Origin: Shewanella pealeana ATCC 700345
GTDB taxonomy: Bacteria > Pseudomonadota > Gammaproteobacteria > Enterobacterales > Shewanellaceae
Reading direction: 5' to 3'
Assembly: GCF_000018285.1 (NCBI RefSeq)
Contig: NC_009901.1
Span: 3,223,001 to 3,287,000, forward strand
Length of the DNA: 64,000 nt
The notes under the pieces were generated by a model, which had not been told where the DNA came from, made no database searches, and saw only the letters and a list, made by a program, of their open reading frames with translations. Below, piece by piece: positions 44,599 through 55,171 of the stretch (within the stretch, counting starts at the first letter, position 1; every line of letters begins with the position of its first letter). A program made the translations under genes and the position numbers.

Positions 44599-45210
44599 TC
44601 AGCCTCGTTTTGCTATCACTGAATCGACTAAACCATATTCAGCGGCTTCTGTCGCGCTCATGAAGTTATCACGGTCTGTATCACGTTCAATCACTTCAAG
44701 AGGCTGACCAGTATGCTCAGCTAACATGGTGTTTAGCTTATTCTTAATACCCAAGATCTCTTGAGCATGAATAGCAATATCCGACGCCTGTCCTTGGAAG
44801 CCGCCTAGTGGCTGATGGATCATCACTCTAGAGTTCGGTAAGCAATGACGTTTGCCTTCTGCACCGCCTGCTAACAAAAATGCGCCCATGCTCGCCGCTT
44901 GACCAATACACACAGTGCTCACGTTTGGCTTAATAAACTGCATTGTGTCATAAATCGCCATACCTGCAGTTACGCTGCCGCCTGGCGAGTTGATGTATAG
45001 GTAGATATCCTTATCTGGGCTCTCTGATTCCAAAAACAGTAACTGAGCAACGATAAGGTTAGCCATATGTTCTTCAACTTGGCCAACAAGAAAGATCACT
45101 CGCTCTTTCAAAAGGCGAGAATAAATATCATATGAACGTTCACCTTTAGCTGTTTGTTCAACAACCATAGGAACGAGTGCGTTAAGTACTGATTCTGGCG
45201 CTTTGTGCAT
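44599..45210 (-). CDS. clpP: ClpP serine protease subunit
   Basis: A 203-residue peptidase that forms the tetradecameric chamber of ClpXP. The catalytic Ser is in [11 protein letters not shown] (Ser107) and the His in [11 protein letters not shown] (His132); the Asp follows in the [15 protein letters not shown] region. Length fits the family. A strong promoter lies 50-80 bp upstream, between tig and clpP. Confidence 0.97.
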   Translation of the reverse strand: MHKAPESVLNALVPMVVEQTAKGERSYDIYSRLLKERVIFLVGQVEEHMANLIVAQLLFLESESPDKDIYLYINSPGGSVTAGMAIYDTMQFIKPNVSTVCIGQAASMGAFLLAGGAEGKRHCLPNSRVMIHQPLGGFQGQASDIAIHAQEILGIKNKLNTMLAEHTGQPLEVIERDTDRDNFMSATEAAEYGLVDSVIAKRG

Positions 45211-45230
45211 GATTAACTTCCCTAAATAAA

Positions 45231-45264
45231 AATGGCCCGCATGAGGAACCTCATACGAGCCATT
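45231..45264 (-). terminator. Hairpin at the tig-clpP junction (tig terminator or clpP leader)
   Basis: Long imperfect stem (arms AATGGCCCGCATGAGG and CCTCATACGAGCCATT around AA), followed on the minus strand by T-rich sequence. It lies downstream of the clpP -10 box, so it would also form at the 5' end of the clpP transcript. Confidence 0.6.
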
Positions 45265-45292
45265 ATAAATGGCTAATAGCCATTTAAGTCAA
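45262..45292 (-). promoter_or_regulatory. Sigma-70 promoter of clpP with an internal palindrome
   Basis: Minus-strand TTGACT and TATAAT (45262-45267) are separated by 19 bp. That spacer is almost entirely a 19-bp palindrome (arms AAATGGCTA / TAGCCATTT), which could be an operator or simply a hairpin. Confidence 0.55.
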
Positions 45293-45299
45293 GCGATGG

Positions 45300-46604
45300 T
45301 TACGCGCGACCTGTAGCCTTGTTCATAAATTCTTCAAAGTTGACTGCTTTTTCAGTCAAAGTTGCAGTTTTTAACAAAGCTTCAACTGCTTGCTCTTCTA
45401 GAGCAACGTTGCGCATGTTTTGCATAAGTTCTTCGTTACCATTGTAGTAAGCTACAACTTCACTTGGATCTTCGTAAGCAGAAGCCATTGAAGCGATCAA
45501 ACCTTGAACGCGTTCATCTTCAGCTTTTAGCTCGTTAGTCTTGATCACTTCGCCAAGTAGTAGACCTACTTTAACGCGACGTGCAGCTTGTTCAGTGAAC
45601 AGGTCAGCTGGAAGCTCAGGCATGTTTGCAGCTTGGTCGCCGAAACGTTGCATAGCTTGCTTACGCAATACTTCTACTTCACCGTTGATAAGTGCTGTTG
45701 GCAATTCGATGTCGTTTTGCTCAACTAGACCATTAAGAACTTGCTCTTTAACGTTAGCTTTAAGCGCTTGCTCAAGTTCACGGCTCATGTTCTTGCTGAT
45801 TTCAGCGCGAAGTGCGTCGATGCCACCTTCAGTAATACCGAATAGTGTAGCGAACTCGTCGTTAACTTCTGGAAGGTTAGCCGCTTGAACTTCGTTCAGA
45901 GTGATAGCGAAAGTCGCTACTTTACCCTTTAGGTTTTCAGCGTGGTAATCTTCTGGGAAAGTCACTTCGATGTTGAACTCTTCACCAGCTTTGTGACCTT
46001 CAACGCCAGACTCGAAGCCTGGGATCATACGGCCGCTGCCTAGTTGTAGTTCGAAATCGTCAGCTTTACCGCCTTCGAATTCTTCGCCATCGATTGAACC
46101 TACGAAGTTGATTTTAGCTTTGTCGCCTTCAGCCGCTGCGCGGTCTGCTACTTCGAAAGTAGCGTGTTGGTTACGTAGCGTTTCAATCATAGCGTCAACG
46201 TCAGCTTCTGTTACTTCAGCAGTAGGCTGTTCAACAGTGATTGACTCAAGACCTTTTAGCTCTACTTCTGGGTAGATTTCAAAAGTAGCAACAAACTCAA
46301 AGTTTTCGCCTTCAGTTGAACCAGGAGTTAATGTAGGTGCGCCAGCTGGGTTTAACTTCTCAGCAATGATTGCTTCAACGAAGTTACGCTGCATCACTTC
46401 ACCCATGATATCTTGACGAATTGCACTACCATAACGCTTATTAATTACGCTTACAGGTACTTTTCCTGGACGGAAACCTGGGATACGGGCACGCTTAGCT
46501 TCGCTTTTTAATGCTTCTTTAACAGTGTTCTCGATCTGCTCAGCAGGTACAGAAATTGTTAGGCGACGCTCTAGGCCTTGTGTGGTTTCAACAGAAACTT
46601 GCAT
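45300..46604 (-). CDS. tig: Trigger factor
   Basis: A 434-residue ribosome-associated chaperone and prolyl isomerase, starting at ATG 46604 ([17 protein letters not shown]); upstream in-frame codons are not needed. The ribosome-binding loop is [10 protein letters not shown] (GFRxGKxP signature). A FKBP-like domain lies at about residues 150-245 ([20 protein letters not shown]), followed by the helical substrate-cradling arms. It is the first gene of the tig-clpP-clpX-lon-hupB-ppiD series. Confidence 0.97.
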
Positions 46605-46812
46605 TTTTTTACCTCGAAATATGTCTATCGTCCTTTGCAATAGTCGAAAAATCAACTACTCAGGTATTCGTTTCTTGATCCGTAAATTTCACCAAAATGC
46701 CCATTAATACTGAAGATCGGCACAGGTATCTTTTAGTTGATAATTATCAAGACGCGACATTATAGCTATGGAATGCGCCAGAGTCGAGCCTCAAAGCGTG
46801 ATTTACAGGCGT

Positions 46813-46840
46813 AAAAAAAGCGACCTAAGGTCGCTTTCTT
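46813..46840 (-). terminator. Terminator of the tRNA operon
   Basis: Stem GCGACC / GGTCGC with a 3-nt TAA loop (extended by A/T pairs) and a run of seven T on the minus strand, 20 bp after tRNA-His. Confidence 0.85.
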
Positions 46841-46859
46841 AACTTCTTTGCAGAATGAG

Positions 46860-46936
46860 TGGGGTGACTGATGGGGTTCGAACCCACGACAACCGGAATC
46901 ACAATCCGGGACTCTACCAACTGAGCTACAATCACC
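46860..46936 (-). tRNA. tRNA-His (GTG)
   Basis: 77 nt including encoded CCA and the extra 5' G characteristic of tRNA-His. Acceptor stem GTGATTG / CAGTCAC, D-arm TAGCTCAGTTGG, anticodon loop TTGTGAT reading GTG, and T-arm GGTTCGAACC. It is the last gene of the three-tRNA operon. Confidence 0.96.
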
Positions 46937-46943
46937 ACAAAAA

Positions 46944-47020
46944 TGGTACGCCCGGCAGGATTCGAACCTGCGGCCACCCGCTTAGAAGGCGGGTGCTCTA
47001 TCCAACTGAGCTACGGGCGC
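46944..47020 (-). tRNA. tRNA-Arg (TCT)
   Basis: 77 nt with encoded CCA. Acceptor GCGCCCG / CGGGCGT, anticodon stem CCCGC / GCGGG enclosing CTTCTAA (anticodon TCT), and T-arm GCAGGTTCGAATCCTGC. It lies seven bases before tRNA-His. Confidence 0.96.
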
Positions 47021-47083
47021 TCGGTAATGAAATAAATTTCATTTCCTGAACTGGGCAACTAACGTTTTACGCTAGTTTAAATG

Positions 47084-47160
<77 letters not shown>

Positions 47161-47625
47161 AAATTTTGAAACCTATTGTAAAGTACGTTTTCACGTTGGG
47201 ATAACCTTTACTGCTTCTGGCTCTCAAGGACAACTCGTTGCTGCTCGTTGAGAACGGAGCGCATAGTATCCCCTCTTCTAAAAATCGTCAACGCCTTTTT
47301 TCAAAAAAGATGTTCAGCTGGCTATTTAACAGGCCATTAGATTCAGATTTAACCTTATTGCAGAATTAACCAGCAAAGATAGCTATTTACTTGAAATAAA
47401 CCGCTGACTCTATATCTATTTTCTTAATAGCCAACTTTAATAACCCACTTTCTAGACATCGGCTCTTTATATAGAGCATATAGTTTTCTTAGATAGAAAA
47501 GCAGTAAGTCATTATCCGTATATTAGAATTGTTTGTTAACAGTCTAAATCAATGACACCTTTAGCCTGTCCTGTTAAAATGTCGCCGTTTTCCATTATCG
47601 CGCCGTATAAAGGACACCACCCCCA
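47161..47625. other. Divergent region between the tRNA operon and folD
   Basis: 465 bp with no gene. The left third is the tRNA leader and promoter (47263-47291). The remainder is AT-rich and must hold the folD promoter, which I cannot locate with confidence. Confidence 0.6.
47263..47291 (-). promoter_or_regulatory. Stable-RNA promoter of the tRNA operon
   Basis: Minus-strand TTGACG (47286-47291) and TACTAT (47263-47268) with exactly 17 bp spacing. The -10 is followed directly by GC-rich GCGCTCC, the discriminator type that makes stable-RNA promoters sensitive to ppGpp. Predicted start near 47256, about 96 nt before tRNA-Pro. Confidence 0.8.
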
Positions 47626-48480
47626 ATGACAGCCCAAAACATCGATGGTAAAGCTATTGCTCAATCCATTCGAACGCAACTCAAAGATAAAGTCACTGCC
47701 CGCAAAGAGGCAGGAAAAAGAGTCCCTGGTTTAGCCGTAATTCTTGTTGGAGCCGATCCAGCTTCACAAGTTTATGTCGGTAGCAAACGTAAGGCCTGTG
47801 AAGAAGTCGGTTTTATCTCTCGCTCTTATGATTTAGACAGCAGCACTTCTGAAGACGCACTCTTATCATTAATTGATGAATGTAACGAAGACCCCACGAT
47901 TGATGGCATCTTGGTACAATTACCGCTTCCTGAACATATTGAAGAATCGAAAGTCATTGAGCGTATTCGTCCAGATAAAGATGTAGACGGTTTCCATCCT
48001 TATAATGTCGGTCGCTTAGCCCAGCGCATTCCGGTGTTGCGTTCGTGTACACCTATGGGGATCATGACACTGCTAAAATCGACTGGTGTCGATACCTTTG
48101 GCTTAGATGCCGTTGTTGTCGGCGCATCTAATATTGTCGGCCGCCCAATGTCGCTAGAGCTATTATTAGCAGGCTGTACAACCACAACGTGTCACCGCTT
48201 TACTCGAAATCTAGAAGATAAAGTTAGAAGTGCAGATTTAGTCGTTGTTGCAGTTGGTAAGCCGGGCTTTATTCCTGGTGATTGGATTAAACCTGGCGCA
48301 ATCGTTATCGATGTGGGTATCAACCGCTTAGAGAGTGGTCAGCTTGTAGGTGATGTCGAATTTGATGTTGCTTCTCAGCACGCGAGTTTCATTACACCTG
48401 TTCCTGGTGGCGTCGGCCCAATGACTATCGCAAGCCTGTTAGAAAACACGCTATATGCCTGCGAGCAGTATCACGACTAA
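47626..48480 (+). CDS. folD: Bifunctional methylene-THF dehydrogenase/cyclohydrolase
   Basis: The 284-residue enzyme interconverts methylene-, methenyl- and formyl-tetrahydrofolate, supplying one-carbon units. Catalytic region [14 protein letters not shown] (Tyr and Lys), [10 protein letters not shown] and DKDVDGFHP motifs, and the NADP-binding site [13 protein letters not shown] followed by [16 protein letters not shown] are all present. Standard length, no odd residues. Transcribed alone. Confidence 0.97.
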   Translation: MTAQNIDGKAIAQSIRTQLKDKVTARKEAGKRVPGLAVILVGADPASQVYVGSKRKACEEVGFISRSYDLDSSTSEDALLSLIDECNEDPTIDGILVQLPLPEHIEESKVIERIRPDKDVDGFHPYNVGRLAQRIPVLRSCTPMGIMTLLKSTGVDTFGLDAVVVGASNIVGRPMSLELLLAGCTTTTCHRFTRNLEDKVRSADLVVVAVGKPGFIPGDWIKPGAIVIDVGINRLESGQLVGDVEFDVASQHASFITPVPGGVGPMTIASLLENTLYACEQYHD

Positions 48481-48485
48481 TAGAA

Positions 48486-48520
48486 GGTTCTAGGTTCTAG
48501 GTTCTAGGTTCTAGGTTCTA
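48486..48520. repeat. Heptamer tandem repeat (GGTTCTA) x5
   Basis: Five perfect back-to-back copies of GGTTCTA begin six bases after the folD stop codon. The array is too short-period for CRISPR. Copy number is likely to vary between strains by slippage. Confidence 0.95.
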
Positions 48521-48531
48521 GCAAAATATTT

Positions 48532-48607
48532 CAGACCTAGTTACTAAAAGAGATACCAGACCTTTCCATCCATGGGGTGTAGCATAAGTGTTCCAGACCT
48601 AGTTACT
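48532..48607. repeat. 14-bp direct repeat pair
   Basis: CAGACCTAGTTACT occurs at 48532-48545 and 48594-48607, with a partial third copy (CCAGACCT) near 48556. These follow the heptamer array and add to a repeat-rich spacer. Confidence 0.8.
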
Positions 48608-48615
48608 CAAAAAAG

Positions 48616-48642
48616 AAAAGCCTGCAATTAGCAGGCTTTTTT
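48616..48642. terminator. Bidirectional terminator between folD and cysS
   Basis: A stem AAAAGCCTGC / GCAGGCTTTT with an ATTA-type loop and T-runs on both strands, between converging genes. Confidence 0.88.
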
Positions 48643-48675
48643 ATGTTTTACATCCGAACAATCACTCGTTAAGAA

Positions 48676-50055
48676 TTACTTCTTACGCCAAGTGGTGCCT
48701 TCTGGACCATCTTCTAAAATCACACCTAAAGCATTTAAGCCATCACGTGCAACATCAGCGGCAGGCCAGTCTTTTTCGGCTCGGGCGCGGTTACGCTCAA
48801 CGATTAGCGCTTCAATTTCTGCGACTTCGTCGTCATTACCTTCACCTTTGAAGAAGGTATCGACGTCTTGACCTAAAATGCCTAACACATCTGCAAGTTG
48901 TTTTAGGGCAACACCTAAGGCTGAGGCTTTGGCCATATCGGTTGCTTTCAGGCGGTTGATCTCACGCACCATATCAAACAACACTGAGTATGCTTCAGGC
49001 GTATTAAAGTCGTCATCCATCGCTGACTTAAACTTAGCCACAAACTCTTCAGCTGGCGCAGCTTCAACGGTTAAATCTAGATCTTTAAGCGCTGTGTAAA
49101 TACGTTCAAGTCCAGATTTAGCCTGCTTAAGATTATCTTCTGAGTAATTAAGCTGACTACGATAATGACCAGATAATAAGAAGTAACGCACAGTCGTCGC
49201 ATCATAGTGACCTAACACGTCCCGGATAGTGAAGAAGTTATTCAAAGACTTTGACATCTTTTCTTTATCAACCATCACCATGCCTGTATGCATCCAGTAG
49301 TTAACATACGGCGTATCGTGAGCGCAGCATGACTGAGCGATTTCATTTTCATGATGTGGGAACTGTAGATCAGAGCCACCGCCATGAATATCGAAGTGAT
49401 TACCTAAATGCTTGCTGTTCATTGCAGAACATTCGATGTGCCAACCAGGGCGACCCGGTCCCCATGGCGATTCCCATGTCGGCTCGCCAGGCTTTGACAT
49501 CTTCCAAAGCACAAAGTCCATCGGATCGCGCTTTGCATCTTCAACTTCTACGCGTGCGCCCGCTTGCAGCTGCTCAAGGTTCTGGCCAGATAAACGGCCA
49601 TACTCAGGGAATGACGATACGCTAAATAGCACATCGCCATTAGAAGCCACGTAGGCATGTTCACGTTCGATAAGTTTTTCAACCATCTCGATGATTTCAG
49701 GCATGTGCAGCGTCGCACGAGGTTCATTGTCTGGACGCGCCATATTCAGCGCATCAAAATCACGGTGCATCTCGGCGATCAAACGCTCTGTTAATGAATC
49801 ACAACTTTCCTTGTTTTCATTTGCACGCTTAATGATTTTGTCATCGACGTCAGTAATATTGCGCTGAAAATTAACATCGTAACCGCTGTATCTTAGGTAT
49901 CTAACAATCATGTCAAAAGATACAAATGTACGTCCGTGGCCAATATGACATAAATCATAGATGGTCACCCCACACACATACATGCCAACCTTTCCTGGTT
50001 GTAGTGGCACAAACTGCTCTTTTTGGCGGGTCAGACTATTGTAAAGCTTCAACAT
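48676..50055 (-). CDS. cysS: Cysteinyl-tRNA synthetase
   Basis: This 459-residue class I synthetase charges tRNA-Cys. HIGH-type motif CHIGHGRTF (residues 36-44), zinc ligands beginning with Cys28 in YVCGVTIYD, the WHIECSAM block, and KMSKS-type [11 protein letters not shown] are all visible. The C-terminal region is helical, as usual. It converges on folD. Confidence 0.97.
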   Translation of the reverse strand: MLKLYNSLTRQKEQFVPLQPGKVGMYVCGVTIYDLCHIGHGRTFVSFDMIVRYLRYSGYDVNFQRNITDVDDKIIKRANENKESCDSLTERLIAEMHRDFDALNMARPDNEPRATLHMPEIIEMVEKLIEREHAYVASNGDVLFSVSSFPEYGRLSGQNLEQLQAGARVEVEDAKRDPMDFVLWKMSKPGEPTWESPWGPGRPGWHIECSAMNSKHLGNHFDIHGGGSDLQFPHHENEIAQSCCAHDTPYVNYWMHTGMVMVDKEKMSKSLNNFFTIRDVLGHYDATTVRYFLLSGHYRSQLNYSEDNLKQAKSGLERIYTALKDLDLTVEAAPAEEFVAKFKSAMDDDFNTPEAYSVLFDMVREINRLKATDMAKASALGVALKQLADVLGILGQDVDTFFKGEGNDDEVAEIEALIVERNRARAEKDWPAADVARDGLNALGVILEDGPEGTTWRKK

Positions 50056-50367
50056 TGATTATTCTCTTCAACGGCTATCTGTAAAAATGTGTTTTCCAGT
50101 TTACCACTGCAAAAGTCGCTGTTCCAAGCTGTTTTCGCGTTCAAAGTTCGCAAAAATGGTTAGATACGGTGCATCTAAGTCAGTTTGCGATCTTATGCTA
50201 AGAGGCATTAGCGACATTATAGGACTTGCTGTTTAAATTCAGTGCAATCACGCGCTATAAATACAGGTTAATTCGACAAGCTAAACACACAATGCTTTAT
50301 GGCATTGGGCAATTACGTTAGAATCCAGCCATAATCGACAACGTATTAAATAACGAGAGTTTTAAAT
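50056..50367. other. Divergent promoter region cysS / ppiB
   Basis: About 310 bp without a gene. A minus-strand TATAAT (50216-50221) is a plausible cysS -10. On the plus side TAGAAT near 50319 could serve ppiB. No palindromic operator was evident. Confidence 0.45.
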
Positions 50368-50862
50368 ATGATCACATTGCATACCAACCACGGCGAAATC
50401 AAACTAGCCCTAAATGCTGAAAAAGCACCAAACACTGCAGCTAACTTCATTAACTATGTTAAAGAAGGTTTCTACGATGGTACTGTTTTTCACCGTGTAA
50501 TCGACGGTTTCATGATCCAAGGTGGTGGTTTCACTGAAGATATGGGTCAAAAGCGTCCTAACGAAACAATTGAAAACGAAGCCAATAACGGTTTATCGAA
50601 CAAAATCGGTACTATCGCTATGGCGCGTACTTCTGATCCACATTCAGCGACAGCTCAGTTCTTCATCAACGTTGGCGACAACACTTTCCTAGACTTTAAG
50701 TCTGAGTCTGCGCAAGGCTGGGGTTACTGTGTATTCGGTGAAGTAGTTGAAGGTATGGACGTAGTTAACAAGATCAAAGCAGTTAGCACTGGTAACCGTG
50801 GCATGCATCAAGATGTTCCTCTTGAGACTGTTATCATCGAAAAAGTGACTATCGAAGAGTAA
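50368..50862 (+). CDS. ppiB: Cytoplasmic peptidyl-prolyl isomerase B (cyclophilin)
   Basis: A 164-residue cyclophilin without a signal peptide, so cytoplasmic like E. coli PpiB. Catalytic Arg and Phe are in [13 protein letters not shown], and [18 protein letters not shown] is the conserved binding block. It is followed eleven bases later by lpxH, as in many gammaproteobacteria, and the two are probably co-transcribed. Confidence 0.97.
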   Translation: MITLHTNHGEIKLALNAEKAPNTAANFINYVKEGFYDGTVFHRVIDGFMIQGGGFTEDMGQKRPNETIENEANNGLSNKIGTIAMARTSDPHSATAQFFINVGDNTFLDFKSESAQGWGYCVFGEVVEGMDVVNKIKAVSTGNRGMHQDVPLETVIIEKVTIEE

Positions 50863-50872
50863 TATCCCCTCG

Positions 50873-51589
50873 ATGCGCACTCTATTTGTGGGCGATTTGC
50901 ACTTAAGTGCAGATCGCCCCGATATTACCCAAGCTTTCCTTGAATTTCTCGACACTCAACTTCACGATACCGACGCTTTATATATTCTTGGTGATCTTTT
51001 TGAAGTATGGGTTGGCGACGATATTGCTGAGCCTTTTGTCAACCAACTAGTCGATGCCATTAAACACGCCTCTGAAAAGCTGCCTGTTTACTTTATTCAC
51101 GGTAATAGAGACTTTCTCATTGGAGAGGCATTTGCAAAACGCTGCGGTATGACACTATTGCCCGAGGTCTATAGCCTAGACTTATATGGCGTTTCTACGG
51201 TGATCCTACACGGCGATAGCCTATGTACCCTCGATAAGTCTTATCAACGCTTTAGAGCGTTTCGCAATCAGGGCTGGGCGAAATGGCTGTATGCTCATTT
51301 ACCGAAGTCTAAACGTCTCGGTATTGCAGCGAAGCTTCGTGCTAAAAGCCAAAGCAGTAATCAGCAAAAAAGCTATACCATTATGGATGTAGAGCCTGAT
51401 GCAGTAATGGACCTGCTCGACGCAACCCAAACTCAGCAGATGATCCATGGTCACACTCACCGACCTGATATACATCAACTTGCTCACGGCAAACGTCGCA
51501 TCGTTGTTGGTGACTGGTATGAGCAAGGCAGCATGCTAAGTGTCAGTCAAGACGGTGTCGAGCTAATCGAGCTTCCTTTCGGCAAGTAG
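50873..51589 (+). CDS. lpxH: UDP-2,3-diacylglucosamine hydrolase
   Basis: A 238-residue calcineurin-like phosphoesterase that converts UDP-2,3-diacylglucosamine to lipid X in lipid A synthesis. Metal-binding motifs are FVGDLHLS (D-x-H), [13 protein letters not shown] (GD), IHGNRDF (GNRD), LHGDSLC and GHTHRP (GHxH). Length matches LpxH. Being essential for LPS, it is expected to be constitutively expressed. Confidence 0.97.
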   Translation: MRTLFVGDLHLSADRPDITQAFLEFLDTQLHDTDALYILGDLFEVWVGDDIAEPFVNQLVDAIKHASEKLPVYFIHGNRDFLIGEAFAKRCGMTLLPEVYSLDLYGVSTVILHGDSLCTLDKSYQRFRAFRNQGWAKWLYAHLPKSKRLGIAAKLRAKSQSSNQQKSYTIMDVEPDAVMDLLDATQTQQMIHGHTHRPDIHQLAHGKRRIVVGDWYEQGSMLSVSQDGVELIELPFGK

Positions 51590-51655
51590 TTAACTACTTG
51601 CCTCTTTATCGACATGCCTATTATTAGCAAGTTCAGCAACAGACCTAAATAGCTG

Positions 51656-52438
51656 CTAACTCAGTACAGGTGAGCCACTATGAAACTTAAAGTCTTCATC
51701 ATCTGAAGAGATCAACTCTGCTTCGACTTGGGCAAAATGTGCGACGCGGTCACTGATATCAGTATCTGATATTGCTTGCGCAAGAGTTAAGTAGTCTTGG
51801 TAGTGACGGGCCTCTGAGCGCAAAAGTGATATGTAAAACTTCTTCAGCTCCTCATCTAAATGCGGCGCCAGTTTGGCAAAGCGCTCACAAGATCGAGCCT
51901 CAATGAAAGCCCCAACAATGAGCTTATCGATTAAAGTTACAGGATCATGAGTTCGGACTTGTTTCATCATGCCTTTTGCATAACGGCCGGCCCGCGCACT
52001 TTGGTACTCAATACCGCGGTTATGCATAATTTCAAGCACTTGCTCGAAATGATGAAACTCCTCTTTAATTAGGCGCACCATTTTAGCGATCAAGTCATCA
52101 CTATGGGCAAAGTCACGACGCCCAACTAATTCAGCTGCTAATTCATTCTTTTTACCGTTGTTAGCTAAGAACGTCTCTACATCTCTATCTTGACTGTAGA
52201 CAAAGTCAGCATATGGCTTAGCCCAATCTTGCAATACTTGGCCACTTTTCTCATCAACAGCATATTTTCGCACCACAAACATCGCTGTCTGAGCGGCTTT
52301 TAATTCACAGTTACAGTGATCAATTAATAGTCCTTTTAATCGTTCAGGCTTTTTAGCTTCATCAATCCAGCTATCCGGTGTTTCGCATTTCAAAAAGGTA
52401 TAAATTGGCGCTAACAGTTGCTGCATAGCTAAATTCAT
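51656..52438 (-). CDS. miaE: tRNA-(ms2io6A37) hydroxylase MiaE
   Basis: A 260-residue non-heme diiron monooxygenase that hydroxylates the isopentenyl group of ms2i6A37 in tRNA. The four-helix diiron carboxylate pattern is visible: DHCNCELKAAQ, EEFHHFEQVLEIMHNRG (E-x-x-H) and, in the second half, GAFIEARSCERFA and RSEARHYQDYL (E-x-x-H). Length fits the family. It is transcribed alone toward lpxH. Confidence 0.9.
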   Translation of the reverse strand: MNLAMQQLLAPIYTFLKCETPDSWIDEAKKPERLKGLLIDHCNCELKAAQTAMFVVRKYAVDEKSGQVLQDWAKPYADFVYSQDRDVETFLANNGKKNELAAELVGRRDFAHSDDLIAKMVRLIKEEFHHFEQVLEIMHNRGIEYQSARAGRYAKGMMKQVRTHDPVTLIDKLIVGAFIEARSCERFAKLAPHLDEELKKFYISLLRSEARHYQDYLTLAQAISDTDISDRVAHFAQVEAELISSDDEDFKFHSGSPVLS

Positions 52439-52645
52439 TTTGGGTCCATCAGGGCGCTGTCAGTAGCTCGTTATTTTATCAGCTATTTTCAGCAGAGTCT
52501 TAGCTTAACACCTATGCTTAATTCGATAGGCTTGACTCTTAGCAGATTTTGTTCAATAAATAACCTTAGAGCTGTAACAAGTTCGTCTGCAGTTTGGCGA
52601 GCCTAATTTAATCTAAAAGTTAAATGCTAAACGAGGATAACTATA

Positions 52646-53242
52646 ATGATACTGAATCACTTAATGGGGCTATACACTCATCCTAAAGAAGAGTGGCAAA
52701 CAATTGAGAAAAACCACGAAGCGCTGCGCAGCAGTTTGAGTCACATCATCATCGTCGCGCTCATACCTGCTATCTGTTCCTTTATTGCCACATCTCAAAT
52801 AGGCTGGGACTTAGGTGTTGGCGATCGTCAGTTCCTCACTATGCAAAGCGCGTTATTCATGTCTACAGGCATGTATTTCGGATTAATCGCCGGAGTCTTT
52901 GCCCTCGCCTATCTAGCTTTCTGGATGGCAAAAACATTCGATGCAACACCCAGCTACACTCAAGCGCTTGAGCTTGCAGCCTATACTGCAACGCCGCTGT
53001 TTATGGTTGGGTTATCAGCGTTATATCCAACCCTCTGGTTTATTATGGTCATTGGTCTTGCTGGCCTCGCCTATTCGGTTTACCTGCTTTACACTGGTGT
53101 TCCTATCATAATGAATATCCCCGAAGAGAAAGGCTTTATTTATGCCAGCTCTGTTGTGACAGCGGGCTTAGTGTTACTGGTCGGGCTCATGGCTTCAAGC
53201 GTGATCCTTTGGAGCATTGGTTTCGGACCTATGTATCAATAG
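52646..53242 (+). CDS. Yip1-domain membrane protein
   Basis: A 198-residue protein with about five membrane segments (for example IIIVALIPAICSFIA, FGLIAGVFALAYLAFWMA, FIMVIGLAGLAYSVYLLY). It starts with the amphipathic GLYTHPKEEWQTIE stretch that characterises bacterial Yip1 proteins. Function in bacteria is unknown. AGGATA lies upstream of the ATG, and a terminator follows. Confidence 0.88.
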   Translation: MILNHLMGLYTHPKEEWQTIEKNHEALRSSLSHIIIVALIPAICSFIATSQIGWDLGVGDRQFLTMQSALFMSTGMYFGLIAGVFALAYLAFWMAKTFDATPSYTQALELAAYTATPLFMVGLSALYPTLWFIMVIGLAGLAYSVYLLYTGVPIIMNIPEEKGFIYASSVVTAGLVLLVGLMASSVILWSIGFGPMYQ

Positions 53243-53264
53243 ATAACACTGAAGTTTAAGCAAC

Positions 53265-53293
53265 AAAAAAGCCGACATGATGTCGGCTTTTTT
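53265..53293. terminator. Bidirectional terminator between the Yip1 gene and glnS
   Basis: Stem AAAAAAGCCGACA / TGTCGGCTTTTTT around a 3-nt TGA loop, with T-runs on both strands, between converging genes. Confidence 0.9.
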
Positions 53294-53319
53294 AGCCTTA
53301 ACGCTAAGCTCAAAAAGAT

Positions 53320-54990
53320 TTACTCGAAAGTGTCTCTTAGTGGAACCGTTAGGTTAAACACTAAATTATCTTTGCTTGAATCCTTGCTATCGGCACAGAA
53401 GTAACCTTCACGCTCAAACTGATACGCTTTTTCAGCTTCAGCATTCACCAAGCTTGCTTCAACCAGACCATGCTTAATTGTCAATGAATGTGGGTTTAAC
53501 ACTTCATCAACAGATTCTGCTGCAGCAGGGTTAGGATCGTTGAACAATCTTTCGTACATACGCAGCTCAGCAGGCTTAGCCGTTGACGCTTCGACCCAAT
53601 GAATAACGCCTTTAACTTTACGACCATCGCTTGGATTTTTACCCAAAGTCTCGTCATCATAAGTACAGAAGATAGTGGTGATGTTACCTTCAGCATCTTT
53701 CTCGCAGCGCTCAGCCTTAATCACGTAAGCATTACGCAGACGGACTTCTTTGCCTTGTACTAAACGTTTGTACTTCTTGTTCGCTTCCTCACGGAAGTCA
53801 TCGGCATCGATAAACAGTTCACGAGCAAAAGATAGCTCACGCTTGCCCATCTCTTCCTTGCTCGGATGATTAGCCGCATTGATGATTTCAACTTGGCCTT
53901 CTGGGTAGTTCTCGATAACCACTTTAACAGGGTTAATCACAGCCATTGCACGCGGTGCAAAGTCATTTAGCTCTTCGCGGATACAGGCATCAAGCATGGC
54001 TACTTCAACCATGTTATCTTGCTTAGTCACGCCAATACGCTTACAGAACTCACGAATAGAAGCTGCTGTATAACCGCGACGGCGGTAGCCTGCGATAGTA
54101 GGCATACGCGCGTCATCCCAACCTGTTACCAAGTTGCGAACCACTAAGTCATTGAGCTTACGCTTTGACATCAATGTGTATTCAAGGTTTAGTCTTGAAA
54201 ACTCATACTGACGTGTTCTATTAGGCGCTTGGAAATCATCTAAATGGTCTAGCACCCAGTCATACAGTCTACGGTTGTCTTGGAATTCAAGCGTACATAG
54301 AGAGTGAGTAATATTTTCAATCGCATCAGAAATACAGTGAGTAAAGTCGTACATTGGGTAAATGCACCACTTATCGGCAGTCTGATGATGATGAGCAAAA
54401 CGAATACGGTAGATGATTGGATCACGCATACACATAAATGGTGATGCCATATCAATCTTAGCACGCAGTGAACACTCACCTTCTTTGAACTCACCTAAAC
54501 GCATTTTTTCAAATAGCGCTAAGTTCTCTTCAGGTGTTGTGTCACGGTAAGGGCTGTTTTTACCAGGCTCTTTAAGGGTGCCACGGTATTCACGAGTTTC
54601 GTCACCGTTTAAGAAACATACATAAGCTAGGCCTTTGTTGATTAATTCAACGGCATACTGATGTAGTTGATCAAAGTAGTTTGATGAATAACGAATATCA
54701 CCATCCCACTGAAAACCGAGCCACTGCACATCAGCCTGAATAGAATTAACGTAATCGATATCTTCTTTTTCAGGGTTGGTATCATCAAAACGTAAGTTAC
54801 ATTGACCTTTATAGTCTTGAGCAATGCCAAAATTCAGGCAGATAGACTTAGCGTGGCCGATATGAAGAAAGCCGTTTGGTTCTGGCGGAAAACGAGTTTG
54901 AACACTCGAATGCTTACCCGTGGCTAGATCTTCATCTATGATGTTACGTATGAAGTTACTAGGACGTACTTCAGTGTCCACATGACTCAT
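53320..54990 (-). CDS. glnS: Glutaminyl-tRNA synthetase
   Basis: A 556-residue class I synthetase. HIGH-type motif [15 protein letters not shown] (about residues 35-49), DDTNPEKED, and the KMSKS equivalent [11 protein letters not shown] are visible, with the C-terminal anticodon-binding beta-barrels. E. coli GlnRS is 554 aa. Transcribed alone; its promoter is in the gap before feoB's terminator. Confidence 0.97.
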   Translation of the reverse strand: MSHVDTEVRPSNFIRNIIDEDLATGKHSSVQTRFPPEPNGFLHIGHAKSICLNFGIAQDYKGQCNLRFDDTNPEKEDIDYVNSIQADVQWLGFQWDGDIRYSSNYFDQLHQYAVELINKGLAYVCFLNGDETREYRGTLKEPGKNSPYRDTTPEENLALFEKMRLGEFKEGECSLRAKIDMASPFMCMRDPIIYRIRFAHHHQTADKWCIYPMYDFTHCISDAIENITHSLCTLEFQDNRRLYDWVLDHLDDFQAPNRTRQYEFSRLNLEYTLMSKRKLNDLVVRNLVTGWDDARMPTIAGYRRRGYTAASIREFCKRIGVTKQDNMVEVAMLDACIREELNDFAPRAMAVINPVKVVIENYPEGQVEIINAANHPSKEEMGKRELSFARELFIDADDFREEANKKYKRLVQGKEVRLRNAYVIKAERCEKDAEGNITTIFCTYDDETLGKNPSDGRKVKGVIHWVEASTAKPAELRMYERLFNDPNPAAAESVDEVLNPHSLTIKHGLVEASLVNAEAEKAYQFEREGYFCADSKDSSKDNLVFNLTVPLRDTFE

Positions 54991-55115
54991 GGAATTCCTC
55001 TTTGCGAACGATGATTAAAGACTAAAAACGCATAATCCTACAGATCTTGTAAAGGATCAACGACTACCGCTTAAAAACACTCGCTTATGTCTATCGCATA
55101 AGCATTTATAGAGCA

Positions 55116-55142
55116 AAAAGCAGCGAATCATCGCTGCTTTTA
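55116..55142 (-). terminator. Terminator of feoAB
   Basis: An 11-bp stem AAAAGCAGCGA / TCGCTGCTTTT with an ATCA loop, 30 bp past the feoB stop on the minus strand. Confidence 0.85.
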
Positions 55143-55171
55143 TTACCTGATAACATTATACGCTATTCGCG

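Noticed and set aside
46944..47020. tRNA-Arg as an integration site
   Set aside because: I looked for a repeated 3' end of the tRNAs nearby and saw none; the tRNA operon has ordinary housekeeping flanks.
46855..47049. Open frame of 64 codons on the plus strand
   Set aside because: It lies antisense across tRNA-His and tRNA-Arg and has no coding character of its own.
48486..48520. Regular short repeats resembling a CRISPR array
   Set aside because: The unit is only seven bases with no spacers between copies, so it is a simple tandem repeat.
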